Shown here piece by piece: positions 34,245 through 47,163 of a stretch of DNA of 64,000 bases. The DNA comes from Delphinapterus leucas (taxonomy: Eukaryota > Chordata > Mammalia > Artiodactyla > Monodontidae). The notes beneath the pieces are model-generated. The model saw only the letters and a list, made by a program, of their open reading frames with translations, ran no database searches and had not been told where the DNA came from. A program made the translations under genes and the position numbers. Position 1 is the stretch's first letter. Each line of letters starts with the position of its first letter. The DNA is taken from contig NW_022098063.1 in assembly GCF_002288925.2 (NCBI RefSeq), positions 1,484,445 through 1,548,444 on the forward strand, written 5' to 3'.

Positions 34245-35235
34245 TTCTTTTGTATGATCTAGAACAATTTATGTAACAGATTTTCTATTTCTGTAAAGTT
34301 TGAATACATCACTGGTAATACAATTAGGGATCAAATACATTTTGGAGGTAGGTAATTTTTCAAAAAAATTGCATATTCTTTCATGGTCACTGCAGTACTG
34401 ATACTTTATTTTCATTTAGAATCAATTTTAATTGTTTTTCTTCTGAAACCATATACTAAAGATTTCTTTTCTGACTCTGTTGATAAATCTTATTTAGATT
34501 GGTCTGAAGTATAAAAAACAACTCATTGATAAAAATCCAGACAAAGAAGTAGTGAATTAAAATAGCAAATTGAAAAGTATGGTTTCTTTGTTACAAGAAC
34601 TTGTGGTGTATATTAAATACATTTAATTACAGAACTAAAACAGAATAACAGGAGAAATCACAGTTATAGACAAGAATATAAATATTGAAAATCTTTGAAA
34701 AGAAAAAATAAGAATGTAAGATTTAACAAGATGATGGACATACAATCAAAGAAATCAGATGCATAGTACATATGATTGGTTTGAATTTATCTACCAAGGC
34801 ATAAAATTTCACAGAGCTTAAAAACTACAACAGTAAAACAAAAACAATACAATCATAAAAATGCAACGTAACACATTAAAGTAAAAAAATAAATAAACAA
34901 ATGAATAAATCCTTACCAAAATTAAAAACATAAATAAATGTGATGGTTCAATTCTGAAGTTTGTGAGGTGTGGTAGGCTGGCGTAATCATGGTGATTTTA
35001 AAAGTACTAATGCTAACGGCCTCATCTTTCATTCTGCTCATGCTTTCTTTTGTACCCATTTCTTGCTGTGTAACTTATTTTTCCCATCTTGACTATATTT
35101 TATTTCCCTTTATTTTCTCCATTGTGTTGGAAGTTCAAATGCTACCTCTTTAAGAACTTTTATTACCCTTCTTATTGTAAAACAATACAGAAACAACAAC
35201 AAAAGAAACAGAAATACACAGACACACACACAAAA
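34245..35235. other. AT-rich sequence, nothing firm
   Basis: A/T-rich with aaataaataaac-type simple sequence at about 34885-34915. No repeat family or gene recognised. Confidence 0.4.
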
Positions 35236-35239
35236 TAAA

Positions 35240-36600
35240 TAGCTTAATGAGATAATAGTAGGTAAACACTCTTGTAATCATCACATAAAGGAAACAAAAT
35301 TTTGCCAGCCACCACAGATGGTGCTCAATGTGTCCTGTGCTGATCAGAAACCCTTCCTCCACCTAAAATTAGCTGTTAGTCTATTATAGTAGTCACTTCC
35401 TTGCATCAAGTCACTTCCTTGTTGTATAGTTCTGTCGCTCAAGTGTGTATCCTTACACAGTAGAGTTAAGTCTTGCCAATTTGAAAAACCAACCATGTTT
35501 TTAACTCTCTTTTAACCTATAAGTTCCTTTTCCATTCATTTCTTTTTCTTTGTATCTGTTGAAGAACAAAGGACATTTGATCTGTAGAGATGGCTGGTCT
35601 GGATTTAGTTGATTGCATGCTAGTGATACAGTTCAACACATTTCTCTGTCCTCTGTATGGTCTATAAATGGACAGCTGGATCCAGAGGCATTTTCCAACT
35701 CAGGTTCTATCATTGTAGCAAAAGCAGAGGTGATGTTCTGTTCTTCCAACAGGGAGAACTTAATATTTGGTGATCTTTTTGTGATGTCACAGTTGTTGCT
35801 ATTCAATGTCTAGATCCACTAATTAATTGGGGATTGCAAATCTATCATGTTCTCACTTATTTGTAGGAATACTTTAATAAGGAAATTCTTTTTCCAATCT
35901 ATTAATTGGTTATCCAGTGTTAAATTTGTGTAAGGCAGGATGAATAGTAGTTTTCAAGATAATGAATTCTCTATAGTCCTCCAAAGGTGATTAATTATTT
36001 TAAAAAATCATTATTATTAATGTGTTAATTTAAACATTTGAAAATACCATTTTGAAGCTCAGAAATCTCCATCTTTGGTCATATAAGACCTCTTCAATTT
36101 GTCTCTTGACATATTGAGTGTGTCCTTAGTATCTGGACTGAGAATTTTAGAGTCAACTTGTATACTTCCTGCCCCAGTTCTGTAATCTGTAGTTTCTCTA
36201 AGAAGTCCTATTTTTTTTTTTTTTAACTTTGAAATGATACTTCAAGAAGACAGTCTGGTTTCTGGGGATGCCCGTTGATGTTTGGTTGCTTATTATATCT
36301 AAGCCTCTTCACTGGATTAAGTTAGGATAAATCTGTTTCTATTTATATCTTTATCTGTCTATATCTATGTCTACAACTATATGCATGTGATATGCTTCAT
36401 GAGTTGATACTTTGTGAATTGATCATTCTAATCAAGTTTAGGAGTACAGGTTTTTTATTTAAAGTCTTCTGTATTATATTTCTACCATCTTTTTCCACTT
36501 GAGAAGCCTTGTTCTCAAGGGCACACAGGATGATAGAATTACAATTACAGTTACTCAATTTCTTTATCCCACAACACAGAGAAAGCAGTCTCAAACTAAC
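35240..36600. mobile_element. Unclassified ancient interspersed repeat
   Basis: The phrases ctttgtatctgttgaagaac, tctggatttagttgattgca, cagttcaacacatttctctg, tcctctgtatggtctataaa, tagatccactaattaattgg and caacacagagaaagcagtct correspond to a long, widely dispersed mammalian repeat that I recognise by pattern but cannot name with certainty (old L1-associated sequence is likely). A T14 run occurs at 36211-36224. The frame 35613-35813 lies within it. Confidence 0.45.
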
Positions 36601-36689
36601 AATTGAATAACAATACTAAAAATATTACCACTTATAGTACCACAACAATGCTAGGCAGATTCCATTTACTGTTAAAATGTTTTCTCCAA

Positions 36690-38300
36690 ATATTTTTTAA
36701 CAGCTTTATTAAGTTTTGAATTAAGAATTTATGTACCATAAAATTTGGTTATATCAAGTGTAAGATTGAATGGGTTTTGGTACATTTACAGAGTTGTGTA
36801 ACCATGACCACACTTAATTTTAGTGCATTTCATTCATCCCTCAAAGAAATACTGCCCCATTTGTAGTCACTCCCTATTCCTACCAATGGGTTGTTAGTAT
36901 TTTTTATATATTCTGGATCCAAGTTCCTTATCAGATATATGATTGGCAAATATTTTGTCACACTTTGTAGATTTTCTTTTGACATTCTCTGTGGTTTCTT
37001 TTAAAGTGCAAAAGTTTAAAATTTTGATGCAGTCCAATTAACTTTAAAAAAAAATGCTTTTGGTCTTGTGTCTGAGAAACCATTGCCTAACCCAAGGTCA
37101 AGAAGATTTACTGCTATGTGTTATTCTGAGAGTTTTATAGCTTTAGATTTTACATTTAGGTTTATGATTAATTTTGAGTTTATTTTTCCACGTGGTGTGA
37201 GGTAGGGATCCAAATTTATGCTTTTGCATGAGCATATCCAGTCATCCCAGTACCATTTCTTAAAAGATTATTTTTTCCTCCATTGAATTTTCTTCACAAC
37301 ATTATTACAATTTGGTTGACCATAAATATAAGGGGTTATTTCTGACTCTCAATTTAATTCCATTTATCTGTATATCTATTTTTATGTCAGTACCTGCTAT
37401 CTTGATTATTATAGCTTTGTAGTAAGTTTTGATACTAGGAAGTGCAAGTCCTCAAATTTTGTTCTTTCTCAAGATTATTTTCACTATTCTTGGTTCTTTC
37501 ATTTGTATATGAATTTTAGCATCAGTTTACCAACTTCTTCAAAAAGGTCAGTTGTGATTTTTGATAGGGATTCTGTTAAATCTGTAAATGAATTTAATGA
37601 GTATTGCTATCTTACAATATTAAACATTCTGATCCATGAACATGTAATGTCTTCCCTTTTATTTCAACAATGTTATGTAAGTACAAGTCCTATACCTCGT
37701 TTGTTAAATTTATTTCTAGGCAATTTTTCTGATGCTGTTTGGAATGGAAATTGGTTTCTTAATATCATATTCAGTTTTTTCATTGAGAGTATATAGAAAT
37801 CAAATTGACTTTTACATACTAATCTTGGATCCTGTCACCTTGTTGAGCTTGTTTATTTGTTCTAGTAGTTGCATAGTGGATTCTTAGGATTTTCTATATG
37901 CAAGGTTATGTTATTTACGAATAAAGATAGTTTTGTGTCTTGCCTTCCAATCTGGATGCCTTTTATTCCTTTTTCTTGCCCAACTCACCTCCAAAAAAAT
38001 TCTAAACAAAACAAATTGAGAAAAAATCCTATTCAGTTACTCAGGTCCTATTTTTCCTTCACCTTCCCTCTCTATTTTGTGGCAGGGTGATATTGGTAGA
38101 TATATTTTGCTATTCTTTTGAATACTTGCATTATAGCCTGCCAATAATAAAGGAAGTCTATTAACATTTCTAGTGCATTTATTCTGCAACAGACTTTGGT
38201 ATAGACATCCTTTTTAACCTTATAATGTCAATATTACTACTTTCTTATTGTGGCTAAGGAGCCAATGATCAGGAGTTGTATAATTTGACATTTTGGTGAT
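36690..38300 (-). mobile_element. Old L1 (L1M-type), antisense
   Basis: 36690-36880 is the 3' UTR of the common old type (taacagctttattaagtttt; cagagttgtgtaaccatgac). 36890 onward is antisense ORF2 (ttccttatcagatatatgat; ttttgagtttatttttccac; ccagtaccatttcttaaaag; atagctttgtagtaagtttt; gatagggattctgttaaatc). It extends to at least about 38000, with weaker similarity to 38300. The last few hundred bases of ORF2 are missing between the UTR and the coding part. All frames are broken. Confidence 0.8.
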
Positions 38301-41285
38301 GGGTTTGAAATTTCATCCCAGTCTACTTCAGGCTATAGGTCATGTTCTTTCCAATATACCTTACCAATTTGCTTTTCATGTTGCTTAATATGTACTCATT
38401 CATTTTCTGAAATAAAAAAAAAATCTGTAAAATATCAAGTTTTATGCAATGCCAATTTTTCACTGTATTAAATTAATTTTGAGTTTTCTATTTTTTTCTG
38501 TCAAAGGGAAAAAATTATGCTCCAAATTTCAGAACCCTGACCTTGTTATGTTACTTGGTTGTCAGAAGTTCTGTTTTTTTCTTCGTGTTTGAATAGATTC
38601 ATTGCTGTTTTACCCTTCACTGAAACACTACAGCTAGATGAAGACTTTGATGAAGAAATAAAGTCCACTGAATTGAGTTAACCATTGCAACCATCACAAA
38701 AGTCAGAGGTCAAAAACAGCAATAATCATCTGGCATCCTTTCATAAATGGAAGATCCCAGTAAACTATGGAATAGTAGATTCAACGATATAATACTAAAC
38801 AACTAATAGATAGTTTTATCCTTAGTGTGCAAATGAAAATGTCTCAAGACTTCACAAATCTATTCTAAGTCATTCTTTTCCAGCAAAATGCTTGCATTTG
38901 TATTATATCACTTAATTCATACAACTGTTGACCCTTATAACAAAACAAAGAAACAAACAAAAAATAAAAGGGGCACAAAGATACAAACAATAAAAAAAAG
39001 AAAAAAGATATAGACGATATAATAACATTAAACCTATGAGGATTAAATAAATATTATTCTTGAAACAAGGATCAATTTTTCCATTCTTCTGTACCCTTTT
39101 TGTTCTCTCCAGAGAATATTAGTCACATTTTAGATATTTTTTTATAAATATTAAACAACATGTTTTGTTTATAGATATTGCTAATCTAGGCTGTAATATG
39201 ATCGGGGTAAATCTAGTATGATGTGGTTTATGGTGGTTCTTTACAAAAGTAGGTGTTTCCTGCCATCATTACACTTCTTTGCCATAATTATGAACAGTTG
39301 TACAATTACTTAATTAAAAATTAATTCACTTTTTACTTAAATGAATTTTAATGAACATAAGTGTATATATTTATATATACATAAACATATGCACATGTAT
39401 ACACACACACATACATACTGCCAAGATCATATCATAGATATCTTTTAGCACAAATAACTTGTCACTTGCTTTAAAAAGTAAAAATATTTGTCTTTATAAA
39501 ACCTAGGATCATTTATCATCAGTAGTATACATTCTATACTTTGGATAAACACTATTGTAGAAATACCATTTTGTGCAAATAGCTATTCTGGCAAAGAACG
39601 TGAAATTCTATGATCAGTGTCATCAAGCATTTTTGTGTAAAAAGGGTCATATTTTAAGCAACAGATTGATTAATAGATGTCTGGGATCATGATGGTGGGA
39701 CTGAAAGTAAAAGAAAGGTCTTGCAGAAGGAGAATAAGGAAAATGAAGAGTGACACTGAAAAACATTTTCTAAGAGAGTGTCAAAGTGTCTTATTTGTAC
39801 TATTACTTGTTTTTTCAGTCAACACTAGCTTAGGGTATAGCACAGCATTTCTTCCTTTGCTGGTAACTGAGATAGATGAATATAGTAAATGGTGCTTTCC
39901 TTAAACCTACCTTTCTATTTTCAGAAAACCCAATTTTAATATCAGTATCTTAACATAGAAAGCAATAGATATATGGTTACCATTGTTGAGAATAAGGTAA
40001 TATTAACAGTTTTAGGGGAATATTTGCTTCTGCAAAACAGAAAAATTACAGTAACATACAATATTTCTTTCCAGGTATGCATATGCATGCATATAATGTC
40101 ATTCTGTGTCAGTGTTTCATGAAACCCTCTGAAGCCAATCCATGGTGCCAGGAAAAGGACTCATGGTTTAAAGCATATTTATGGAATAACTAAAATCTTT
40201 TAGAAAAAGTGCTGTTAAAAGGTAATCTCTGCTTATTTTATAAAGTGCGTTTTTACTAAGATCTTTTTTGGACTCAGGTTTGGATCACATATTTCTCAAG
40301 AGACTTATCCTCAAAAAATGGAATCTTCATGGGATTCTAATGTACACTTCCTAGAATATTTATTAATTTAGATGAAAAACCTGTATTACTTTTAAAATTC
40401 TAAATGGACTGTTCATGTTTCCAGTACTCTCAGGTTTGATTTATCTTTAATTTTAGATGTCTACAAATGCTGAAGAGTTTTCCTATTCTGTTCATAGTGT
40501 CTCATTTAGGACATGGGTGAGTTTAGTTTAAAATTAAATTAGACTTGCAAAGAATATTTTTCTGACTACATACAGGTAGTAAATAGTGCACAGATCATGT
40601 TGCTGTTGCATTTATAAAATATCTTTAGCTGATGGTTCCAGGGCTGGGGAGAACACTGCTGCAAAGACTATGCTCTGTCCTTGTATTTAATGTAAAAATT
40701 TGTTCTAGTTCAAGCAGAATTCATAGTGTGGTGTATAAGTTTCAATGCCATTAACTACCTTATAACAGGTAAAGTCATGCTATGGTGCCTGTACAAGATG
40801 TCCAGTAGAAAAAATCAAATTACGATTGATGCTTGCAATCTTTATACCGCAAAGAGCATTTATTATGTGTGACCCAAAGAAATATATTATTGAATTTAAA
40901 ATAAGTAAGAGCGCCTTTATTTTTCAGCAATGCTAGAAGATTTATGTATATGCTCCTGGTTTAGGCCACAGGTGGAGACCGATATTTGTCATTGTTATCG
41001 TAATTTGAATTCAAATTCAGAGCCAAATATAAGAGAAAAAAATTGTTCTTACTTTGAAGATTTGCTACCTTTGAAAAGAAAGCAAGCAAGCAAACAAAAA
41101 AACCTGTCTGATGTGATTGGAAAATACTCGATATTGTGTATCTCAGAAGGGACAGGTGAAATAATACAATTTTTCAAAGCCTATCCAAAGTGTTGTAAAC
41201 ATTTTCTGACCTACAACTTTATATCATATAGTAAAAAAAGGTGCAACATGACTTTTGAGGCTAAAATGTGATTGGGTACTCAGGC
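38301..41285. other. About 3 kb, mostly unique
   Basis: Includes a ta/ca-rich tract at 39362-39415 and A-rich patches near 38940-39005. The plus-strand frame 40930-41271 (113 codons) has no recognisable domain and sits in AT-rich sequence. I find no support for a gene. Confidence 0.45.
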
Positions 41286-41287
41286 AT

Positions 41288-41500
41288 TGGTAGGGCAGTG
41301 GTTAAAAGTGAGTTTCATGGGGTCAAAATTCTTAGGGTGCCTCGTGGTTCCACCCCTTACTAAGGTTTAACTCCAACCAGGTTACTCAATTACTTTACAC
41401 TTCAGTACCTAGCTTTTAGATATTTTGTTTTTAGAATTAGAATTCATAGTACCTGCAAAGCACTTCAAATAGTGTAAATAGTAAATGATAACATTAATAT
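41288..41500 (+). repeat. MIR SINE, nearly full length
   Basis: The order gtagggcagtggttaaaagt, ggtcaaaattcttagggtgc, ttactcaattactttacact, tcagtacctagctttta, catagtacctgcaaagcact follows MIR from its tRNA-like head to the 3' part. Confidence 0.7.
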
Positions 41501-42234
41501 GCATTTTTAGTTTACAGTTTCAGGTTATGTTCTATTCAATATTATGCTGAATATTCAATCAATACTTATTAATTGATCAACTGATTATAGCTTGCACTGG
41601 CTACTTTCACATTTTGCAACAAAAGTGTAGAAGCCAATGGGTGTTGCTTTCTGATGGTTAGTTCCCACACAGATTGCTGAAGTTCAAGTATTCCAGGTTA
41701 GGAGGCATGAATGATGACTACAGGGTACTTTTCATTAAAGCTGCCAATTTTTCACTGGAAGAAAGAAATGGAAGTAGAACAAGTGGGTATGCAGTAGAGA
41801 ATGTAAAACTACTGAATATCTCAGCCTGATTATCTGGAAAAGTTGGTCATATGGACCTAAGCTTGGACCGTTAATTAAAAACACAATTCTAGGTTAATCA
41901 AGTGCTTATCTAATTGTCTACCTTCAGGAAATGACTTAGGGTGATTTTCAGGATTTTTCACTGGTAAAAAGACTTCACCTCCCTGTATATGGTCCCTGAG
42001 GAAGAACTAATTAGTGATTGTGAAATGGTCATCCAATCCGCTCTGCTTCATTGTCACCAACAGACTGTAATTTAGAAAAGCACACTCATTTATGAATAAA
42101 CTTTCCCACCTATATCGAAAATAAATCATTAGCTTATGCATCATTACCAGTCTCTCTTTGTAATTTCTGAGCAGATATTCTAAATTACTGAGAAACAAAT
42201 CCAAAGTAACATTTGAGGAGAATTAATTAAATAG

Positions 42235-42330
42235 CATCACTGAGTCTATTCAGTGCCAGACAGTGTATCAAGCACTGGAAATATAAAGACAAATGCAATA
42301 TAGGTTGACTTTTCTCAAAGACAGCACACA
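42235..42330 (-). mobile_element. L2 3' end fragment, antisense
   Basis: cagtgccagacagtgtatca, agcactggaaatataaagac and ttctcaaagac follow the reverse complement of the L2 3' end (tgtgccaggcactgttcta, ggcactggggatacagc). Confidence 0.6.
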
Positions 42331-42454
42331 ATCAAAATATTTCATGGCAATCCTTGAGACAACGTATCTTCTAGCACCGTGACCAGGGCTCCAGCATTGC
42401 CACATCTAATGGCCATGGTGACCTGGAGCAGCCGCTGAGGCTGTGCATGCCTAA

Positions 42455-42595
42455 AGGATTTTAACTCCTTCACTCCTCCCAGCTGCACTTTGAGGTAGGT
42501 ACCATTTTGTCCCTATTTTCCACATGACAGAATGCGATAGGAGACAAAGCAACGTAGAACCAAATTTGTTGTCTATAGTTAGCAAGCGCAAAGCA
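42455..42595 (-). repeat. MIR fragment, antisense
   Basis: ctttgaggtaggtaccattt, tgtccctattttccacatga and cagaatgcgataggagaca follow the reverse complement of the MIR core (tgaggtaggtactattatta, tccccattttacagatgagg). Confidence 0.6.
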
Positions 42596-42687
42596 CTGTA
42601 TAAAATGAAAAATGACCTTCTCCTAGAGTTAATTTATTGTCCTACTCTTGTGTTCTTCTGGCCCAGTTTATTTAAACCTTATCCTGC

Positions 42688-42713
42688 TTTTTTTTTTTTT
42701 TTTTTTTTTTTTT
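42688..42713. repeat. Poly-T tract of 26 bases
   Basis: Pure T run with no recognisable retroposon body beside it and no matching flanks. It could be the tail of an extremely truncated antisense insertion. Confidence 0.9.
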
Positions 42714-43185
42714 AGTGTACTTTTAAACTGCCTCACATATTTATGAGGTGGGAAATGCATACCGTTTCCTCCACTGGCTTCTGTGGTGCAGTAGCTTCTT
42801 GGGTTTTCTTTTAACTTCTAATGACTTACCTAGATGTTCTGCAGACTCAGCTTCTAACTTCCACTGAGAGTAGATTTTCACATGGCTGGAGACAGTCTCC
42901 ACTTCCTACTCTATAGGCAGTCTGTTCCTTTTCCACAGCCTTAACTTCTACCGAAATACAACTTATCCATAGTTTATTATCTCTCATTCCATCTTCTCTT
43001 CTGAGTACAAAACAAATACATTCATCCATCTCCTAGAAATCTCTTGGTGGAACTTCAATAATTTACTCATTATTTCTACCCATATCCTCCAACGAAAGAA
43101 AACAAAATCATGGTCCTCTTTTAGTAGTTGATGCAACCATTCACCCAATTTCTCAGCCAAACAATTAGAAGTCATACTAACTCTT

Positions 43186-43275
43186 TTTTTTTAGTTTAAT
43201 TTTATTTATTTTTTTATACAGCAGGTTCTTATTAGTTATCCATTTTATACATATTAGTGTATATATGTCAACCCC
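43186..43275 (-). mobile_element. L1 3' tail, antisense, about 90 bp
   Basis: tatacagcaggttcttatta, gttatccattttatacatat and gtgtatatatgtcaacccc are the antisense L1 3' end. A 7-bp repeat, aactctt, flanks it (43179-43185 and 43276-43282). Confidence 0.85.
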
Positions 43276-43379
43276 AACTCTTATCATTCCTTTACTGCAC
43301 TTCCTATATTCATCTCTGAAGTGTTCTCGAAATCATCCACTTTTCTTTATGCCTACCACCAACACTCTAGTTCAAGGTA

Positions 43380-43815
43380 TCTATCAGAACTTTCCTAAAC
43401 TTCTGAAATGGCCTCCTAACTAGTTTGCCTACAAACATAAGGTCTGACACTGGACTCTCCAACCCACAGAAGTCTAAGTGATCTTTTCAATGCTAAAATC
43501 TTCAAAATGGCTTTTTGGTACTCTCAGTGTTGAGGAAAGATGACTCCTTAAAATGGCCCACAGCGCCCTTTATTGTCTGGGTCCTCAAAGCTACAGTTAG
43601 CTGCTTCATTTCCTTGTACTTATCATGGTCCTGCCCATTACAGGACATTTCCACATGTTGTTTTCTCTGTCTGCAATGCTTTTACCTCTCCTCTTTGCCT
43701 AATTAATATAAATCTATCTCATCCTTCATGTTTCTCCTGGTGAGGTCAAATTCCCTATTATAGGTTGCCATGTTATTATGAACCTTTATGTCATAACACT
43801 TTTAATAGTTGTAAA
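43380..43815 (+). mobile_element. L2 LINE ORF2 and 3' UTR fragment
   Basis: The phrases tgaaatggcctcctaactag, agtctaagtgatcttttcaa, tccttaaaatggcccacagc, ccacatgttgttttctctgt, ctgcaatgcttttacctctc, catccttcatgtttctcctg match the L2 sense consensus in order (atggcctcctaactggtct, cagagtgatcttttt, ccttcaagactcagctc). This region encodes the end of the L2 ORF2 protein; the frame is broken. Confidence 0.8.
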
Positions 43816-43819
43816 TTTG

Positions 43820-44155
43820 ATATATATATTTAAATTTAATATTCTGACAGACATGAGAAATAATTCAATACATAAGTTTTTTCTGAATTTATAAGCAATT
43901 TGATGGCAAGTTGGTTCTGTTAACATTATATTATCTGTAGCAAGATAAAAATTATGTATTTGAATAGAGTTACTTCTGGTCATTTTTGAAATGAGATGGA
44001 GTAAAAATAAAATAAATAGGCCCTCTGGAGTGTGATGAATGCAAAACATAATGCTTCCTATTTGAAGGGCTCCTGCTTCCTTAACAGTTTGGAAAATCAT
44101 ACCCAAAGATAGCATCTGAATACAGGTTCAGAAATTTGGAGATACAGAGGGTATA
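43820..44155. other. Unique or unclassified, minus-strand open frame 43786-44115
   Basis: The 109-codon frame is unrecognised and starts within the L2 edge. I regard it as a chance frame. Confidence 0.35.
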
Positions 44156-44157
44156 TA

Positions 44158-44370
44158 CTGGCTCTGTGCTGTTCAGTGTGATAGCCACTAGCCACCTGTG
44201 GTTGTTTATACTTAAATTTTAATTCATTAAAGCTAAATAATATAAGCCACAGTTTCTCAGTCATACTAACCGTATTTCAAATGCTTAATAGCCACAACCA
44301 ATCAGACAGTGCAGATATGAAACATTTCCATCGTTGCAGAAAACTAGCACATAGCATTGCCCTAGATAGC
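44158..44370 (-). mobile_element. MER3 (hAT-Charlie) element
   Basis: gtgatagccactagccacct, gtttcaaatgcttaatagcc-like sequence near 44275 and gatatgaaacatttccatcg correspond to the MER3 consensus phrases (gtagccactagccacatgtg; cacttgaaatgtggct; tggaaatgttctatatctg). It is non-autonomous, with no transposase. Confidence 0.7.
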
Positions 44371-44884
44371 TCCCACTAAGGATAGAAATGTTAAGTGGAA
44401 TTAGAAAGAAAAATAACTGAGGAATTTCTGAGGTAAAATTAATTGCTTTCAAAGCAAAAACTCTTAAGTTACAAGTAAATTTTAATGAATTTCCCTTAAG
44501 CAGTTTGTGCTGGCTCATAAAATGCAGTCATATCTTTCCTAAAGCGCCTTTCTCCTCAGAGAATTCTATTTATAGATATGTGAAAATTTCCTCATGTTTT
44601 CTACAAGATAAATTGAAGAACAAATTCAAAGCCGTCCATTAAACTGCAGAATGCAGTTGTAATAAAATTGGACTTGAAATTTTGTAGGTGTAAATATTTA
44701 TCTAGAAAGTTATGTTCTTGTTTAAAATTTAGGGTTTTCTAATAGATATAGTTTACACAGAAAAGACCTCTATCCCCTTCATCCCTGTTTATTTTCATAA
44801 GGGACTCTTTCACCTCGTCAGTGTATTTGAAGGAGAAGTCAGAAGGTGCACTTGCATTTTTCACAGAATAAGGTTGAAATGCCA

Positions 44885-45090
44885 CATGAATACTTTTGAG
44901 GTCATTAATCCATTCATTTGACATATATTCACAGAAACTGTTCTTTGTGCTAGGCTCTGATGGGAAGGGGAAGTAAACATTAGCCAGAAGAAGGAGGGCA
45001 CTGGACAAGACAGACTATTAATGGGTAGTGAACACTTTGAGCAAAGGACTAGAAGTGAGAAGAAACATATAAAACTTCACGTAATTGTGT
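44885..45090 (-). mobile_element. L2 3' end fragment, antisense
   Basis: ttaatccattcatttgacat, ttctttgtgctaggctctga and gagcaaaggactagaagtga follow the reverse complement of L2 (attcattcaacaaatattt, gtgccaggcactgttctagg, gtgcaaaggccctgaggtg). Confidence 0.6.
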
Positions 45091-45394
45091 CTGGCTGAAT
45101 TATGACATAGTTATTACCAGGCACATTTTATGGATGGAGAAGCAGATGCAGAGAGGAAACATGCTTACACTTTTGTGGAGAGTTATTACGAGAGTTGAAG
45201 CAGAACACAGGTCTTTGGGTGTGAACCCACTGTTCATCCCTTTGAAACTTGATTTCCCTAATAGACTGAAAGCATCTAGAGACACTCATCAATACCCCTT
45301 CTGAGGCTTGGGAAAAATAGAAATTCTTGGGCACCTCAAACAAATGACTCAAATTTAAGAGTGTAGAAGATTGGGTTGGAAAAGGTTGTATAAG

Positions 45395-45545
45395 ATGGGG
45401 CACTGAAATCTGAGAAACTGTGCTCAAATCCTGGCTCTGCTTTATATTAGCTGTGCAACTTTGGACCAGCCTTTGATCTGTGGGTCTCAGTTTTTCAGTC
45501 TGTAAAATGTTCCTAAAAACAACAACATCCAACTCATACAAGGAG
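45395..45545 (+). repeat. MIR SINE
   Basis: ctcaaatcctggctctgctt, agctgtgcaactttggacca, gtgggtctcagtttttcagt and ctgtaaaatgttcctaaaaa are a clear MIR core match. Confidence 0.85.
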
Positions 45546-45639
45546 CATGTATGAGCTGGATTTTTAGAAGTTATATATAATCTGGAATTCTAAGGTATTC
45601 CCTAGGAGGGAGAAATGGATATGGATATCCCAGGGTATG

Positions 45640-46270
45640 AAACCACATAAGTTTTAAAAGATGCAGAATCATGAAGGAGTGTGGAGTATTTGGAGACAGA
45701 GAAGAAAGTTGGTGTGGCTGGAACATAGGATGTGGATATTTGTATGTGAATCAGGTCATTGGAAGCTGGGGAGAGTGGTGAGAGATGAAGCTGGAGAGAT
45801 AATGTGAGGACACAGAACCAGGCACACTTTCAAGTTGAAACTTCATATTATCTTTATATTGTCAGTGCCTAGCAGGGAACTAGACACTTAAATTCATGCT
45901 TTTGAAATAGGTGGACAGATAGGTCTATGGATAGATGAATGGTTGGATGGACGGATATTGGGTACATTTAGCTGAAGTAAAGACATTACGTATAAAGCTC
46001 CTAGCTTTGATTATATTCTTTAGCTATTTGAGGCACTAGAAAGTTTTTTAAAGCAGGAAAATTGGGTGACCAAATTTACATTTTTAAAGTTGGAAGTAGT
46101 ATGGAGAACTGACCGGAGTGAGGAGCGGATATGGGCAGGACAGTTACAAAGGAGGTTGTTAGGATATTCTAGAGAAGAGATGTTAAATGCTCTAAGTAGG
46201 GATGTAGAGAAGAAATGCAGTTTAAGAGCATTTCAGGTAGAGGCGATAGAAAGTGTAAAGGTGTTTACAT
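45640..46270 (-). mobile_element. L2 LINE fragment, antisense, interrupted
   Basis: gttggtgtggctggaacata, gagagtggtgagagatgaag and ctggagagataatgtgagga (45710-45815), then gcaggaaaattgggtgacca, tggagaactgaccggagtga and ggttgttaggatattctaga (46050-46200), follow the L2 reverse complement. The middle (about 45835-46040) does not match and holds a degenerate gatagatgaatggttggatg simple repeat. The 112-codon plus frame 46066-46404 is antisense L2 plus L1 sequence. Confidence 0.6.
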
Positions 46271-46339
46271 GGGGCAGGAGACATAGATGTGTGAGACAAA
46301 TGAATCTCTTCATCTGGAAAAATAATGAAAATTTCTTTT

Positions 46340-47163
46340 TCAGATTCTTTTCCATAATAGGTTATTACAAGATATTGAATATAGTTCCCTGTGCTATACA
46401 GTAGGTCCTTGTTGTTTATCTATTTTATATATAGTAGTGTGTATCTGTTAATCCCCAATTCTCAATTTATCCCTCTCCTCCCTTTCCCCTTTGGTAACCA
46501 TAAGTTTGTTTTCTGTGTCTGTGAGTCTGTTTCTGTTTTGTAAATAAATTCACTTGTGTCTTTAGATTCCGCACATAAGTGATATCATATGATATTTGTC
46601 TGTCTTTGACTTATTTCACAGAGTATGATAATCTCTAGGTCCATCCATGTTGCTGCAAATGGCATTATTTCATTCTTTTTATGACTGAGTAATATTCCAT
46701 TGTGTATATGTGTATGTTTGTGTGTGTGTGTGTGTGTGTGTATATGTGCCACATTTTCCTTATCCATTCATCTGTCGATGGACACTTAGGTTGCTTCCAT
46801 GTCTTGGCTATTGTAAATAGTGCGGCTTATGAACACTGGGGTGCATGTATCTTTTCAAATTAGAGTTTTCATCTTTTCTGGGTATATGTCCAGGAATGGA
46901 ATTGCTGGATCATATGGTAACTCTATTTTTAGTTTTTTAAGGAACCTCCATCCTGTTTTCCATAGTAGCTGCACCAATTTACCTTACCATCAACAGTGTA
47001 GGAGGGTTCCCTTTTCTTCACACCCTCTAGCATTTATTGTTTGTAGACTTTTTGGTGATGGCCATTCTGACCAGTGTGAGGTGATACCTCACTGTAGTTT
47101 TGATTTGCATTTCTTTATTAATTCATGATGTTGAACATCTTTTCATGTTCCTGTTGGCCATGT
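46340..47163 (-). mobile_element. L1 3' UTR and ORF2 end, antisense
   Basis: The antisense L1 3' end (agttccctgtgctatacagt; taggtccttgttgtttatct) is followed by antisense ORF2 sequence (ggtccatccatgttgctgca; ttatccattcatctgtcgat; ggaattgctggatcatatgg; ccattctgaccagtgtgagg). It ends abruptly at tcctgttggccatgtct, the 5' truncation. A TG repeat at 46708-46742 lies within it. Frames are broken. Confidence 0.9.

Noticed and set aside
40930..41271. 113-codon plus-strand open frame
   Set aside because: No recognisable domain, AT-rich with Lys/Asn-rich low-complexity parts, and length plausible by chance in 64 kb.
45128..45541. 137-codon minus-strand open frame
   Set aside because: Its upstream third is the reverse complement of a MIR SINE; no domain recognised in the rest.
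46066..46404. 112-codon plus-strand open frame
   Set aside because: Composed of antisense L2 joined to antisense L1 3' end.
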